64,000 nucleotides of DNA from Ideonella sp. (GTDB lineage: Bacteria; Pseudomonadota; Gammaproteobacteria; Burkholderiales; Burkholderiaceae_C): positions 682,001-746,000 of the forward strand of contig JABTUY010000001.1 of NCBI GenBank assembly GCA_015075165.1, given 5' to 3'. The position numbers and the translations under genes are program-made. Each line of letters starts with the position of its first letter. Position 1 is the first letter of the stretch. Below are positions 25,276 through 32,548 of this stretch, in pieces. Below the pieces are notes generated by a model, which searched no databases, was not told where the DNA came from, and was given only the letters and a program-made list of their open reading frames with translations.

Positions 25276-25565
25276 CCGTAAATCGCCAGCGGATCGGTTT
25301 GCACCATGGGTCGCAGATTCTGATCAGACCCACGTCGCGGGGCATTGAGATCGATCGCGCGATCTGCCGATGGGGAGCCCCAAAGCTTGGCCGAACGATC
25401 GGTTTCGGGACAGCGGTCGCTTAAGGGGTCGTCGCTGACCGACCGCAACCAGTCTGAAACAGTGGTTCGGCGCCGCCAAGGGAGAGGGCGAGGTCGCCCA
25501 TGTCATTCTCATATGCTGCGATAGCGGTGCGCTAAGCTGTCGGCCCCTGCGCCTCCTTGCCCTCC
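25276..25565. other. Divergent intergenic region without a gene
   Basis: About 290 nt between the hsd operon promoter and the + strand HTH gene. The only frame of some length is on the - strand at 25324-25512 and has no family-like features. The region should hold the promoter of the HTH gene. It marks the change from the A/T-richer cargo back to GC-rich backbone. Confidence 0.45.
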
Positions 25566-26006
25566 ATGGCCAGTACCGCCTCGCTCCTCAAAACGGAAAT
25601 CGCCCGCCTCGCCCGTAAGGTCGTGCGCGCAGACACCGAGGCCCTAAAAAGGGCAGTCAGCAAGTACCGCTCGGAGATCGCCGCCCTCAAGCGTCGCGCC
25701 GACGCGCTCGAGCAGCAGCTACGTCACACCGGCAGGGTCAAGGCATCGCCAAACCCGCCGCGGTCAGAGGACCAGGCCTCCGGCTTCCGTTTCAGCCCCA
25801 AGGGACTGGCCTCGCATCGCAAGCGCCTTGGCCTTTCAGCAAATGACATGGGCAAGCTGCTCGGCGCTTCTGGTCAGTCTGTCTACAAGTGGGAATCCGG
25901 GGAAGCGCGTCCGCGCGCCGCGAACATGCCCGGCATTGCCGCCGTCCGATCGCTGGGCCGACGCGATGTCGCCAAGATCCTGGCCACGCTGAAGAACAAG
26001 AACTGA
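25566..26006 (+). CDS. Helix-turn-helix regulator with N-terminal coiled coil
   Basis: The start at ATG 25566 is preferred to the TTG 9 nt earlier. The 146-residue protein begins with a predicted helical/coiled-coil segment (about 5-58: LLKTEIARLARKVVRADTEA, KYRSEIAALKRRADALEQQL). It ends in an XRE-like HTH: GLASHRKRLGLSANDMGKLLG followed by ASGQSVYKWESGEARPR, the usual recognition-helix pattern. It may be the regulator of the adjoining mobilisation genes or of the restriction cargo, which lies divergently. The family name is not known to me beyond XRE-like. Confidence 0.8.
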   Translation: MASTASLLKTEIARLARKVVRADTEALKRAVSKYRSEIAALKRRADALEQQLRHTGRVKASPNPPRSEDQASGFRFSPKGLASHRKRLGLSANDMGKLLGASGQSVYKWESGEARPRAANMPGIAAVRSLGRRDVAKILATLKNKN

Positions 26007-26398
26007 CCCGCAGCCACGAGCCCGTCTCGATCGCCGGCCGCATTGTCCAGTGCTGATCACTCGCGCCTTAACGGTTGCGGCCATGCGTGGTCGACAAGCG
26101 CCTCGACGCGGTTCTGCGCGTCACGCGCCTGCCGAGGGTCTCTTCGGTTCAGATGGGCATCAAAGGATGTCCCCGGCGACAATGCGCACATGAGCAAGTC
26201 AGCGTCAACCAGAGTTTCCGAAGACGGTCTTCGATATTCCACCAAGACTTCCGGCTCCCCGTTTGCCGGAGTGACCAACACCCGTTCGTGCTTCCTCTGC
26301 GGAACACATCGGCAGAGTTCCTCCCTGAAGTCCAAGCGCGTGCTGGGTCGTACAGAGATGGTCTGCGCGCCGTCGTGCCACAGCCCAGGGTGACGGCG
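26007..26398. other. Gap downstream of the relaxase without a confident gene
   Basis: 392 nt lie between the convergent HTH and relaxase genes. A 92-codon - strand frame (26057-26335) would need a TTG start and shows no known motif. It reads more like protein than its neighbours (LVTPANGEPEVLVEYRRPSSE), so it may be a degraded gene. No terminator hairpin was identified. Confidence 0.4.
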
Positions 26399-27334
26399 CT
26401 AGCGACCTCGCGCGTCGCGATCCACGTCGGCGTGGTCTGCACGGGCGAGCGTTCGCTCAACTTGCGAGACGTGGCGATTGATCGCCGCCGCGAGGTCACG
26501 GTCGCCGGTCAGTGCAGACCCCGAGAGTACCGACGCGATGTGACGCCACGACTGTGCGGCCGACTGCCGCGAGCCGTGCGCTGCCGAACCCGCCTTGGAG
26601 GCAGGTCGTTCGATCACCGGCCGACCGTCTTGCCTGGCCTTCGTGCGCCAGATGGGATCGTAGTTGCGGGCCACACCTCGCGTGGCTTGCCGCGTCGCCT
26701 CGGCCTCGACACCGAGGGCGCGCAGTTTCTCGGCAAAGCACTCCCGCCAGCGGTGTAGGTCCGCCTTGCGCGGGTTGAGGCGCAGGCCCGACTTGGACTC
26801 GATGCGCACGCTCAGGTGCACATGCGGATTGGCCTGGTGGTCGTGCAGGACCATCACGTACTTGTGATCTCCGAACTCCGTCCGCGCGAACTCGCGCGCC
26901 GCGCGCTGCACCGCGAGCGGATCCGTCCCGCGCGGCATCGACAGCATGACGTTCAAGGCCTCTCGCCGTGGGCTCGTGTCTTCGATCAACGCGCCGCCCA
27001 GGCGCCATTCCTCCGCCAGCTCCTGCAGGCCACCCCTGCCTCGGGAGACTTCGCCCTGGTCATCCTCGATGTCCAGGCGCCCGGCCTTGCTGATGTAGCG
27101 GAAGTGCGCAGCGATCGCCTTCATCCCGCGCCCTCCCCCGGTCACCTTCACCATCACCTGCGGTGCCCGGCGCACGACGGTGGCATGGATGCGCTGGCGC
27201 AGTGCGCGGGCACGCTCCTCGGTGGATGGATTGCGCAGGCGCGGGGTGCGAGAGGCGACGACCCGATTGCCGGGATAGAACAGACGGTCTCCCCAGCGAA
27301 CCAGGGTGCCGTCGATCGAGCTAGGCTCAGACAC
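26399..27334 (-). CDS. MOBP (VirD2/TraI-like) relaxase
   Basis: The start at GTG 27334 is chosen because AGGAG lies 7 nt upstream and the frame overlaps the mobC-like stop by 8 nt; ATG 27415 would lie within that gene. The product has 311 residues. Motif I with the likely nicking Tyr is AAHFRYISKAGRL. The metal-binding motif III is VLHDHQANPHVHLSVR, with the three His in the usual positions. A conserved FAEKLRALGVEAEATRQATRG region follows. This fits a MOBP relaxase that nicks at oriT and pilots the strand through VirD4. The protein is short, without a C-terminal helicase or primase. The putative oriT lies just past the neighbouring mobC-like gene. Confidence 0.9.
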   Translation of the reverse strand: MSEPSSIDGTLVRWGDRLFYPGNRVVASRTPRLRNPSTEERARALRQRIHATVVRRAPQVMVKVTGGGRGMKAIAAHFRYISKAGRLDIEDDQGEVSRGRGGLQELAEEWRLGGALIEDTSPRREALNVMLSMPRGTDPLAVQRAAREFARTEFGDHKYVMVLHDHQANPHVHLSVRIESKSGLRLNPRKADLHRWRECFAEKLRALGVEAEATRQATRGVARNYDPIWRTKARQDGRPVIERPASKAGSAAHGSRQSAAQSWRHIASVLSGSALTGDRDLAAAINRHVSQVERTLARADHADVDRDARGR

Positions 27335-27890
27335 GCGGGTTCTCCTGTCGTGAATGCTGGTCCCGGTTCGCCAGGACTTTGGACGCCACGGCCAGGTGCG
27401 CCCGGACGTCGGCATCCAGCGTCTCCAACCTCTGGCGGTACTCCTGCGCGGCCCGGACGTCGCCTTGGCGCAGCAGCGCGGTCAGGTGGGCGATGTGGCG
27501 GCGCAGCGCCGCCAGTTCGGCGTTGGAGCGCGTGAGCGCGGCGACTGCGCGGGCTCGTTGTTCGGCAGGTTCGGGTTCCGCGCCGGTGCGCGCAAGGTCG
27601 ATGACATAGGCACCGAGGGGACGACCGGCATGGCGGGCTCTGTGCACTAGACCGCGCGCTTCGTCTTCGCGGAGCCTCAGCGAGATCCGTACTCGACGCG
27701 CAGTGCGAACGTCGGATTCGACGGCGCCAGCCTCGACGGCGCCCGCGCAGCGCGTCAACGCCTCGCGGACGAACACGGAGACCGGAACGCCCCTCGCCCT
27801 CGCCCGCGCTTGAAGTGCTGGCTTCATCCCGCGCAGATCGATCGTCAACCGATCTCGCGTGGTTGGGACCGAAGGTGAAGACGCAGCCAT
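27327..27890 (-). CDS. MobC/TraJ-like relaxosome accessory protein with RHH segments
   Basis: The 187-residue protein starts at ATG 27890, about 40 nt from the nick motif. Two ribbon-helix-helix-like segments are visible: TIDLRGMKPALQARARARGV plus VSVFVREAL near the N-terminus, and RVRISLRLREDEARGLVHRA plus LGAYVIDLAR in the middle. The C-terminal 80 residues are helical (SNAELAALRRHIAHLTALLR). This fits relaxosome proteins such as MobC or TraJ that bind the oriT inverted repeat and recruit the relaxase. Its position between the relaxase and oriT supports this. The exact family is not certain. Confidence 0.75.
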   Translation of the reverse strand: MAASSPSVPTTRDRLTIDLRGMKPALQARARARGVPVSVFVREALTRCAGAVEAGAVESDVRTARRVRISLRLREDEARGLVHRARHAGRPLGAYVIDLARTGAEPEPAEQRARAVAALTRSNAELAALRRHIAHLTALLRQGDVRAAQEYRQRLETLDADVRAHLAVASKVLANRDQHSRQENPRV

Positions 27891-27910
27891 CGCGAAGCGT
27901 GTCCGACATC

Positions 27911-28003
27911 GGCGCCACGGCGCCTATCCTGTACTCATCAACGCAACAAGCTTAGGCTCGGATCGTGGTGATCGGGCTGACGAATTCGGGCCGAGATTCG
28001 TCA
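27911..28003 (+). other. Putative origin of transfer (oriT) with IncP-type nick motif
   Basis: The + strand carries CCTATCCTGT, which contains TATCCTG (27925-27931). This is the nick core of IncP plasmids and Ti borders (consensus YATCCTG/Y), so the predicted nick is between G27931 and T27932. It is directly preceded by GGCGCC-AC-GGCGCC (27911-27924). A perfect 8-bp inverted repeat, TGACGAAT (27978-27985) and ATTCGTCA (27996-28003), lies 46 nt downstream. The 150-nt gap between the mobC-like and parB genes is noncoding. Relaxase type, accessory protein and motif agree. The polarity predicts entry of the + strand from 27932 upwards. Confidence 0.75.
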
Positions 28004-28043
28004 ACGCCGACGGGGCATCTGTAGCGAACCAGGCGGCCAGATA

Positions 28044-28071
28044 CCGCTTGTTTAGCGCGCTAAACAAGCGG
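28044..28071. promoter_or_regulatory. 28-nt perfect palindrome with KorB-operator-like core
   Basis: The 28 nt are perfectly self-complementary and the core reads TTTAGCGCGCTAAA. The KorB operator of IncP plasmids is TTTAGC-S-GCTAAA (13 bp); this core has one extra central base. It overlaps the stop codon of the parB gene, whose product is KorB-like, so it is a good candidate for its operator or for the parS-like centromere site. A transcription terminator is an alternative, but no T-run follows. Confidence 0.6.
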
Positions 28072-28927
28072 CGCGCAGGTCAGCCAGGCGTTCACTGAGG
28101 GTGGCCAGGCTCTCTGGCTCGCACTCGCGCATCTGTTCGACGACCGCCTTGAGGGCGTCACATTGAGCGCTGGCACGCGCGAGCAACTTCGTCTGCTTGC
28201 GCGCCACCGCAGGCGCGGCCTTCGACCTAGTGGTTCGAGGCTTGGGCATCTCGCCCGTTGGGTTGATCAGCACGGTGGATCCGCCCTCATTGCCCCGCCC
28301 ACAAGCTCGCGCGGCTTGAAGCACCTCACGCGTGATCGGCACTCCCTGCGCAGCCAGTTCCAGGGCTCGATCGGGCAGCCGCTCATACAGCCGCCGCAAC
28401 TCGTAGAGCTCGGTCACCCCCTTGCACTGTCCGTTGCGGTATGCCGCCAGGAGCCAAGGCGGCGGATCGATCATCGTGCTGATCATCGTGATCAACGTCG
28501 GGCTCTTGCCCAGCCGGCGCGCGATCTCCGCCTGGCTCTCGCCAGCGGCCATTCTTCGCTTCACGAACATCGCCATCTCGAGCGGCTTGAGCCCCTCGCG
28601 CTGCTCGTTCTCAATCACCTGGTCGTAGCTGTCCGCCGCCTCGTCCACGAAGGCCGGGATGTGCGCAAGTCCGGCCAGCCTGGCAGCGCGCAGCCGTCTT
28701 GCGCCGAAGTTCAGCATCCAGCGCCCGGGCTCCGTTGGATGTGGCCGCACCGACACCGGCTGCTTCACGCCACGCTCGGCGAGCGTGGCGGCGAGCTCGC
28801 GCAGCGAGGCGTCATCGAACTCGCTGCGTGGCTGCTCTGGATCCTCGTCGATGTCCTGCAGGGCAATGGATCGGGGCGCTCCGCTCTCGCCCAAGGGTGC
28901 ATCGATGGCGTCCAGATCAAACCGCAT
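28052..28927 (-). CDS. parB: ParB/KorB-family partition protein
   Basis: The 291-residue protein starts at ATG 28927, overlapping the parA stop by 11 nt. The ParB N-terminal domain shows DIDEDPEQPRSEFDDASLRELAATL, GVKQPVSVRPHP and the CTPase motif region NFGARRLRAARLAG, followed by ENEQREGLKPLEMA. The HTH is ESQAEIARRLGKSPTLITMIS. The context PVSVRPHPTEPGRWMLNFGARR and YDQVIENEQRE resembles KorB of IncP plasmids. It would load onto a parS/operator site, and a KorB-like palindrome sits at the gene's own 3' end. The C-terminal 80 residues form a basic linker and a helical dimerisation region. Confidence 0.93.
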   Translation of the reverse strand: MRFDLDAIDAPLGESGAPRSIALQDIDEDPEQPRSEFDDASLRELAATLAERGVKQPVSVRPHPTEPGRWMLNFGARRLRAARLAGLAHIPAFVDEAADSYDQVIENEQREGLKPLEMAMFVKRRMAAGESQAEIARRLGKSPTLITMISTMIDPPPWLLAAYRNGQCKGVTELYELRRLYERLPDRALELAAQGVPITREVLQAARACGRGNEGGSTVLINPTGEMPKPRTTRSKAAPAVARKQTKLLARASAQCDALKAVVEQMRECEPESLATLSERLADLRAACLAR

Positions 28928-29729
28928 GACGCGCCTCCTGCTGAGTCAGCAGGTTCGCCAGGTGGCGCAGCGACGGCTCGATCTCCGCCCAGGTCTCGCG
29001 CGCGGCGGTCTTCTTCATCTCCCACAGCACCAGGCCCTCGGCCAGTGCCTCTGTGATCGCGGAGCGCTTTGGGATGCGCGCATAGTCGCCTGCCTTGTCG
29101 CTCAACGGGATCATCAGGGAACGGTGGCGCTCGATCAGCGCAATGAAGTTGGAGCGCTGGAACGGCGTGGGCTCCACGAGCGTGGGCAGCAGCCCGAGCA
29201 GCGTCAGCTTCGGGTTGAGCACGGCTTTGATCTTGTGGTATCCCACCCGCTGGTGATGCAGCAGGGACCGCACGCCGTCGATCGCCTCCTGATTCAGCTG
29301 GATGGGCGACAGCAGGTAGTCGGCGCTGGCCAGCGCGGCGATCACGCGGATGTCGGGGTTGGGGTTGGTGTCGATCACGCAGACGTCGAACTGCTGCGCG
29401 CTCGACGCCAGAAAGTTCCGGAATGCCTGCGCGAACGGCGTGTGCTGTGCCGGCTGGCGCTCCAGGCCCATCAGCACGTCGCTGGAAGGTACGAGGACGA
29501 AGCGCTCGGCAGCGACCCGGGCCCCGGCCGTGGTCAATAAGCGGTCGGCAGTGATCGACGCGACCACCGGCCGCTTCGAAAGCGTCAGTGGCTGCGTGAA
29601 GTTGCCTTGGTGGTCGAGATCGATCGCCAGCACGCGCCGGCCCTTCTGCGCCAGGTGGTGCGCCAGCAGCGTGGCCACGGCCGATTTGCCGACGCCGCCT
29701 TTTTGATTGGCGAGCACGAGGGTCTTCAT
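28917..29729 (-). CDS. parA: ParA-family partition ATPase
   Basis: The start at ATG 29729 (MKTLVLANQKGGVGKS) is clear because the deviant Walker A motif must follow directly; the longer upstream frame is Arg-rich noise. The 270-residue protein has Walker A KGGVGKS (10-16), switch I AIDLDHQGN and a later FDVCVIDTNPN Walker B segment. It lacks an N-terminal HTH, so it is a small Ib-like or IncC2-like ParA. With ParB it segregates the extrachromosomal form, or acts in maintenance of an integrative element. Its stop lies within parB. A strong hairpin lies about 120 nt upstream. Confidence 0.94.
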   Translation of the reverse strand: MKTLVLANQKGGVGKSAVATLLAHHLAQKGRRVLAIDLDHQGNFTQPLTLSKRPVVASITADRLLTTAGARVAAERFVLVPSSDVLMGLERQPAQHTPFAQAFRNFLASSAQQFDVCVIDTNPNPDIRVIAALASADYLLSPIQLNQEAIDGVRSLLHHQRVGYHKIKAVLNPKLTLLGLLPTLVEPTPFQRSNFIALIERHRSLMIPLSDKAGDYARIPKRSAITEALAEGLVLWEMKKTAARETWAEIEPSLRHLANLLTQQEARHAV

Positions 29730-29850
29730 CGGTGGAAGGCTCCGACGCGACCGAATGGGTCGGCCGGTGCTGCTCGCGCGGGCGCGCGTCCGGTCGAGGG
29801 CGCGCCAAGCGCGCGCACCGCTGCGATGATCGAAGCGGCGCGGCTCATGG

Positions 29851-29884
29851 CGAGCGCCCGATTTGGCTCGAAATCGGGCGCTCG
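29851..29884. repeat. 14-bp inverted repeat hairpin upstream of parA
   Basis: CGAGCGCCCGATTT (29851-29864) is perfectly complementary to AAATCGGGCGCTCG (29871-29884) across a 6-nt loop. It lies 13 nt after the DUF932 stop and 122 nt before parA. It could terminate the DUF932/ssb transcript, although no T-run follows on the - strand. It could also be an operator for parA, or a single-strand folding element in the leading region. Confidence 0.7.
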
Positions 29885-29896
29885 GAGTTGCCCGGT

Positions 29897-30745
29897 TCAG
29901 TGCTTGAGCCGGCGCATCTCCTCGGCCAGCACCCACAGCGCGCGGTTCAGTCCCACGCCGCGATCGATGCTGGCGACCTCGCGCGTGCGCATGCGGCGGC
30001 CTTGCACCGTGCGGCCTGGCAAGCCGCCGCGCAGCGCGTTCTCGTGCACGCGCTGGAAGGTGCTCCACAGGCTGGGGCCGATGTCTTCGGCCCGCCTCGG
30101 CTCGTTGAGCTGGCTCGCGGTGACTGGCGCCGGCGGTTGCCCCTGGGCGTGGTCGCCGTAGCGCAACGCGAGTGCCGCGGTGGCGAAGGCCTCCTGCTCC
30201 TCGGGCTGCAACGGGAGGGCCTTCATCGCCTGCACCGAGTCGTCAACGCTGCGGAAGTCGTCGAGCACCCGGAACGCTGCGTCGATCACCTCATGCTGGA
30301 TGTTGCCCTTGTGCGGGATGCGGATGTCGTTGGCGATCTGGCCAACCACCAGGCCGTTGCAGCAGACGAAGCGGAACACCCCGGCCAGCATCTGATAGCT
30401 GCTGGCGCCGTCGTGGCTGTTGATGAGGATGATCTCGTTGGCCTCCGGCAGCACCGTGCCTTGGCGGCCGTGGCGCAGGCGGATCATGTGCTTGGTGTAC
30501 TCGGTCTTGCCTTCGATGCGGCTCAGGCCTTGCGCGACCATGAACGGCTCGAAGCCCTCGCGGGCCAGGCCGCGCAGCACGTCGATGGTGGGGATGTACG
30601 TGTAGCGCTCGGAGCGGCTCGCGTGCTTGGCGGCCGCGAAGATCGACGGCGCCGTGTGGCGCATCTGCTCTTCGCTCAGCGGTAGTTCGCTGCGCAGCAC
30701 GCGCGTGCTGTTCGCAAAGCGGGTGGCCAATGTGGGTGTGTGCAT
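29897..30745 (-). CDS. DUF932 (YfjQ/phage-plasmid) family protein
   Basis: The 282-residue protein matches DUF932: RYTYIPTIDVLRGLAREGFEPFMVAQG, HMIRLRHGRQGTVLPEANEIILINSHDGASSYQMLAGVFRFVCCNGLVVG and IQHEVIDAAFRVLDDF are characteristic. Proteins of this family are common on plasmids, ICEs and prophages, often beside ssb and anti-restriction genes; no biochemical activity is firmly known. Here it sits between ssb and parA in the predicted leading region, where early-expressed protection genes are usual. An anti-defence role is inference only. Confidence 0.9.
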   Translation of the reverse strand: MHTPTLATRFANSTRVLRSELPLSEEQMRHTAPSIFAAAKHASRSERYTYIPTIDVLRGLAREGFEPFMVAQGLSRIEGKTEYTKHMIRLRHGRQGTVLPEANEIILINSHDGASSYQMLAGVFRFVCCNGLVVGQIANDIRIPHKGNIQHEVIDAAFRVLDDFRSVDDSVQAMKALPLQPEEQEAFATAALALRYGDHAQGQPPAPVTASQLNEPRRAEDIGPSLWSTFQRVHENALRGGLPGRTVQGRRMRTREVASIDRGVGLNRALWVLAEEMRRLKH

Positions 30746-30811
30746 ATGAAACCTCGATGGTGTTGCGACCGGACGGAACGCCCGCTCCGCCCGCTTCGCT
30801 GGTTGCGTGGA

Positions 30812-31240
30812 TCAGGTACGGGCCTTTGCGCTCTGGGCGGCAACGCGTTCCGCGGCGTTCATCTCATCGACGAAGCCGTGGTGCGATCGCCTCTGCGCGG
30901 CCTGCGCCTTGGTGTCGAGGTAGTCGATCTCCTCGCACGTGAAGGCTAGGCCGTAGATGGTCTCGCCGTCTTTTTCGTAGGTGTGGTTGCGCACCCGGCC
31001 GACCACGTTGACGTGGCTGCCCTTGCCGAGAAACCTCGCGGCGTTCTCGGCCTGCGCGCCCCACAACGTCCACAGGATCGCGGTGGCCTCCTCTTCGCGC
31101 GCCTCACCGCTGCCCCAGCGCACGTTGCTGATCGCGGTGAGCTGGGCCTTGGCGATCGGGCCGTCGCGACCGTTGACCTGTTCGAGCCGAACGTCTCCTG
31201 CGAGATGAGCGTTGCGCTGGATGACCAATACATGGGCCAT
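30812..31240 (-). CDS. ssb: Single-stranded DNA-binding protein
   Basis: The start at ATG 31240 has GAGGAG 7 nt upstream. The 142-residue product has an OB fold with SSB features: VNGRDGPIAKAQLTAISN, LWGAQAENAARFLGKGSHVNVVGRVRNHTYEKDGETIYGLAFTCEEIDYLD. The final acidic tip (DDxPF) of chromosomal SSB is missing; the C-terminus is QSAKART, so it may not bind the host SSB interactome in the usual way. Plasmid-type SSBs like this are leading-region proteins that coat incoming DNA. A large hairpin lies 140-240 nt upstream. Confidence 0.9.
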   Translation of the reverse strand: MAHVLVIQRNAHLAGDVRLEQVNGRDGPIAKAQLTAISNVRWGSGEAREEEATAILWTLWGAQAENAARFLGKGSHVNVVGRVRNHTYEKDGETIYGLAFTCEEIDYLDTKAQAAQRRSHHGFVDEMNAAERVAAQSAKART

Positions 31241-31320
31241 GACATGACTCCTCACGAGCACGACCGGCCGGGCTCCATCGGACCCCTGAAAACCGATCCT
31301 CTCGCTCGGACTCCCTCGCT

Positions 31321-31338
31321 CCCGCCCTGGGGGGCGGG
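31321..31338. repeat. GC hairpin upstream of ssb
   Basis: CCCGCCC (31321-31327) pairs with GGGCGGG (31332-31338) over a 4-nt loop, about 80 nt before the ssb start. It is followed by a G-run that reads GGGGGG and could join with neighbouring G tracts. It probably belongs to the same structured region as the nested hairpin at 31383-31476. Confidence 0.55.
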
Positions 31339-31382
31339 CGGGGGGTAGGGGCGGCTGTTCAGGAGTTCAGCAGCGCAATCGG

Positions 31383-31476
31383 TGAGCCGATTGCCTGGCC
31401 CACCGATCGAAGATCCCCCCACAAGTCCCCCTCATCGAAGACGGGGGCGCGTGGGGGGAGCCGGTGGGCCCGCTCA
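31383..31476. repeat. Nested inverted repeat (multi-segment hairpin) upstream of ssb
   Basis: Three paired blocks are nested: GGCCCACCG (31397-31405) with CGGTGGGCC (31462-31470), TCCCCCCAC (31414-31422) with GTGGGGGGA (31451-31459), and CCCCC (31427-31431) with GGGGG (31443-31447). An outer TGAGC (31383-31387) pairs with GCTCA (31472-31476). The blocks are separated by small internal loops, and ATCGAAGA occurs twice in the left loop and the apex. The structure would be very stable in single-stranded DNA or RNA. It lies 140-240 nt upstream of ssb in the predicted leading region, so an Frpo-like single-strand promoter is a serious possibility (inference). Confidence 0.7.
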
Positions 31477-31933
31477 GGCTATGCGCGCGACGCCAGTGGT
31501 CCCGGAGCACGAGCGGCCGGTGTGACAGCGCAGCTGGTGCAACGGCTGCGGCGCAGGGAACGCCCACGTTCACGAGGACCGGCGGCACCGCGAGCGACGT
31601 GCCACCAAGAGAGCCGAAGGCGAGCGACTGGCGCGGCGTTCGAGCCGGGCTGAGCTGAATTCGGTGTTCGGTATTGGCGGCCCGGCGTCGGGCGTGGCGC
31701 GTGTTCGGGGGACGATCTGGACCGAGCGCAGCTGACGCAGCGCAGCGGTGTGCGCGAGCATCGGGCAAGTTCGTCAAGTGGGCGCGTCGTTCTCGCGCAG
31801 CGAGAAGGACATCAGCGACCGCGAACCCGGACACGGGACGGGCCGCCCCTGCATTTGCGTCGCCGTGCCCAGCAATGCACCGAGGGATAGGGGATCTCGA
31901 CATCGCGCGCTCGCATTCCGTCGGCCAAAGCGC
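31477..31933. other. Poorly coding GC-rich stretch
   Basis: No frame here shows protein-like composition. A 178-codon - strand frame covering 31367-31903 runs through the nested hairpin and is Arg/Ala/Ser/Pro-rich without motifs, so I treat it as spurious. The stretch may hold regulatory sequence for ssb or decayed element DNA. Confidence 0.45.
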
Positions 31934-32134
31934 TCAAGACAGCCCTGCGGGCAGTGACTCGGCGGGTTCAGCCTCCATCATCTCTGCAGGAGTCAGTTCT
32001 ACGAGCTTGACCGCTTCCTCTACTGGCGCGTAGCGCCACTGATCGACGTCGTCGAGCTCGACCGCCACTACGCTGCGTTTGTCTTGCTCATCCGGCCCGA
32101 GCTTCGAGTCGGGCTTGTGCATGCACCGCATCAA
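31934..32134 (-). CDS. Small acidic hypothetical protein
   Basis: A 66-codon frame, or 62 codons from the internal ATG at 32122 (MHKPDSKLGPDEQ). The composition is protein-like and acidic (VVAVELDDVDQWRYAPVEEAVKLVELTPAEMM), unlike the Arg-rich shadow frames around it. I do not recognise it. It is divergent from a possible short gene at 32185. It may be an accessory of the mobile element or a remnant. Confidence 0.35.
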   Translation of the reverse strand: MMRCMHKPDSKLGPDEQDKRSVVAVELDDVDQWRYAPVEEAVKLVELTPAEMMEAEPAESLPAGLS

Positions 32135-32184
32135 CGGAGCGCGTCGGCGTTCATGGTCAGCGTCGTGGCGGGCTCCGCCACCAC

Positions 32185-32499
32185 GTGGCCCGGGGCGCCT
32201 GGGACGTTATCGTGCGGTTTCTGAACAACGGGGACGTGACGGCGGATAGCCCGGGCTGGCGTGACAAGAGCGAGGCATGGCTGAGGGCCGCGGCGCCGAC
32301 CGTGCGGTTGGAGCTCATCCGGGCGCTGGCGCGATCGGACAAGTTGCCGGATACCTCCCCGAATGTCGAGCAGGTCATCAGCCGTTTCCTGCGCTACGAA
32401 AGCTGGGGGGCAGCGCACTTGTACCCGATTCGGTGGAGGGCACGAACGGCGGCTTCATCGCCGACTGCAGCGACGGGCGGCGCCTGCCGTGGGAGATGA
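32185..32499 (+). CDS. Short hypothetical protein or fragment
   Basis: A 104-codon frame starting at GTG. The first 75 residues look protein-like (WDVIVRFLNNGDVTADSPGW, APTVRLELIRALARSDKLPD, NVEQVISRFLRYESW) with amphipathic helices. The last 30 are low-complexity Arg/Ala/Thr, which suggests a frameshift or a fusion to noncoding sequence. I know no family. It may be a decayed gene at the junction of the mobile element. Confidence 0.3.
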   Translation: MARGAWDVIVRFLNNGDVTADSPGWRDKSEAWLRAAAPTVRLELIRALARSDKLPDTSPNVEQVISRFLRYESWGAAHLYPIRWRARTAASSPTAATGGACRGR

Positions 32500-32548
32500 C
32501 GCGGACGGAGACGCACGCCACCGCGCCATGCTCACGTAGAACTACGGG

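Noticed and set aside
25188-25565. Search for a HigB toxin next to the HigA-like gene
   Set aside because: No frame on either strand reads like a RelE-type toxin; the only frame (25324-25512) lacks all family features.
26057-26335. 92-codon - strand frame after the relaxase
   Set aside because: It needs a TTG start without a ribosome binding site, and no known motif is present; kept only as a note in the gap entry.
31367-31903. 178-codon - strand frame
   Set aside because: It runs through the nested hairpin and has Arg/Ala/Pro/Ser composition; no start signal or family resemblance.
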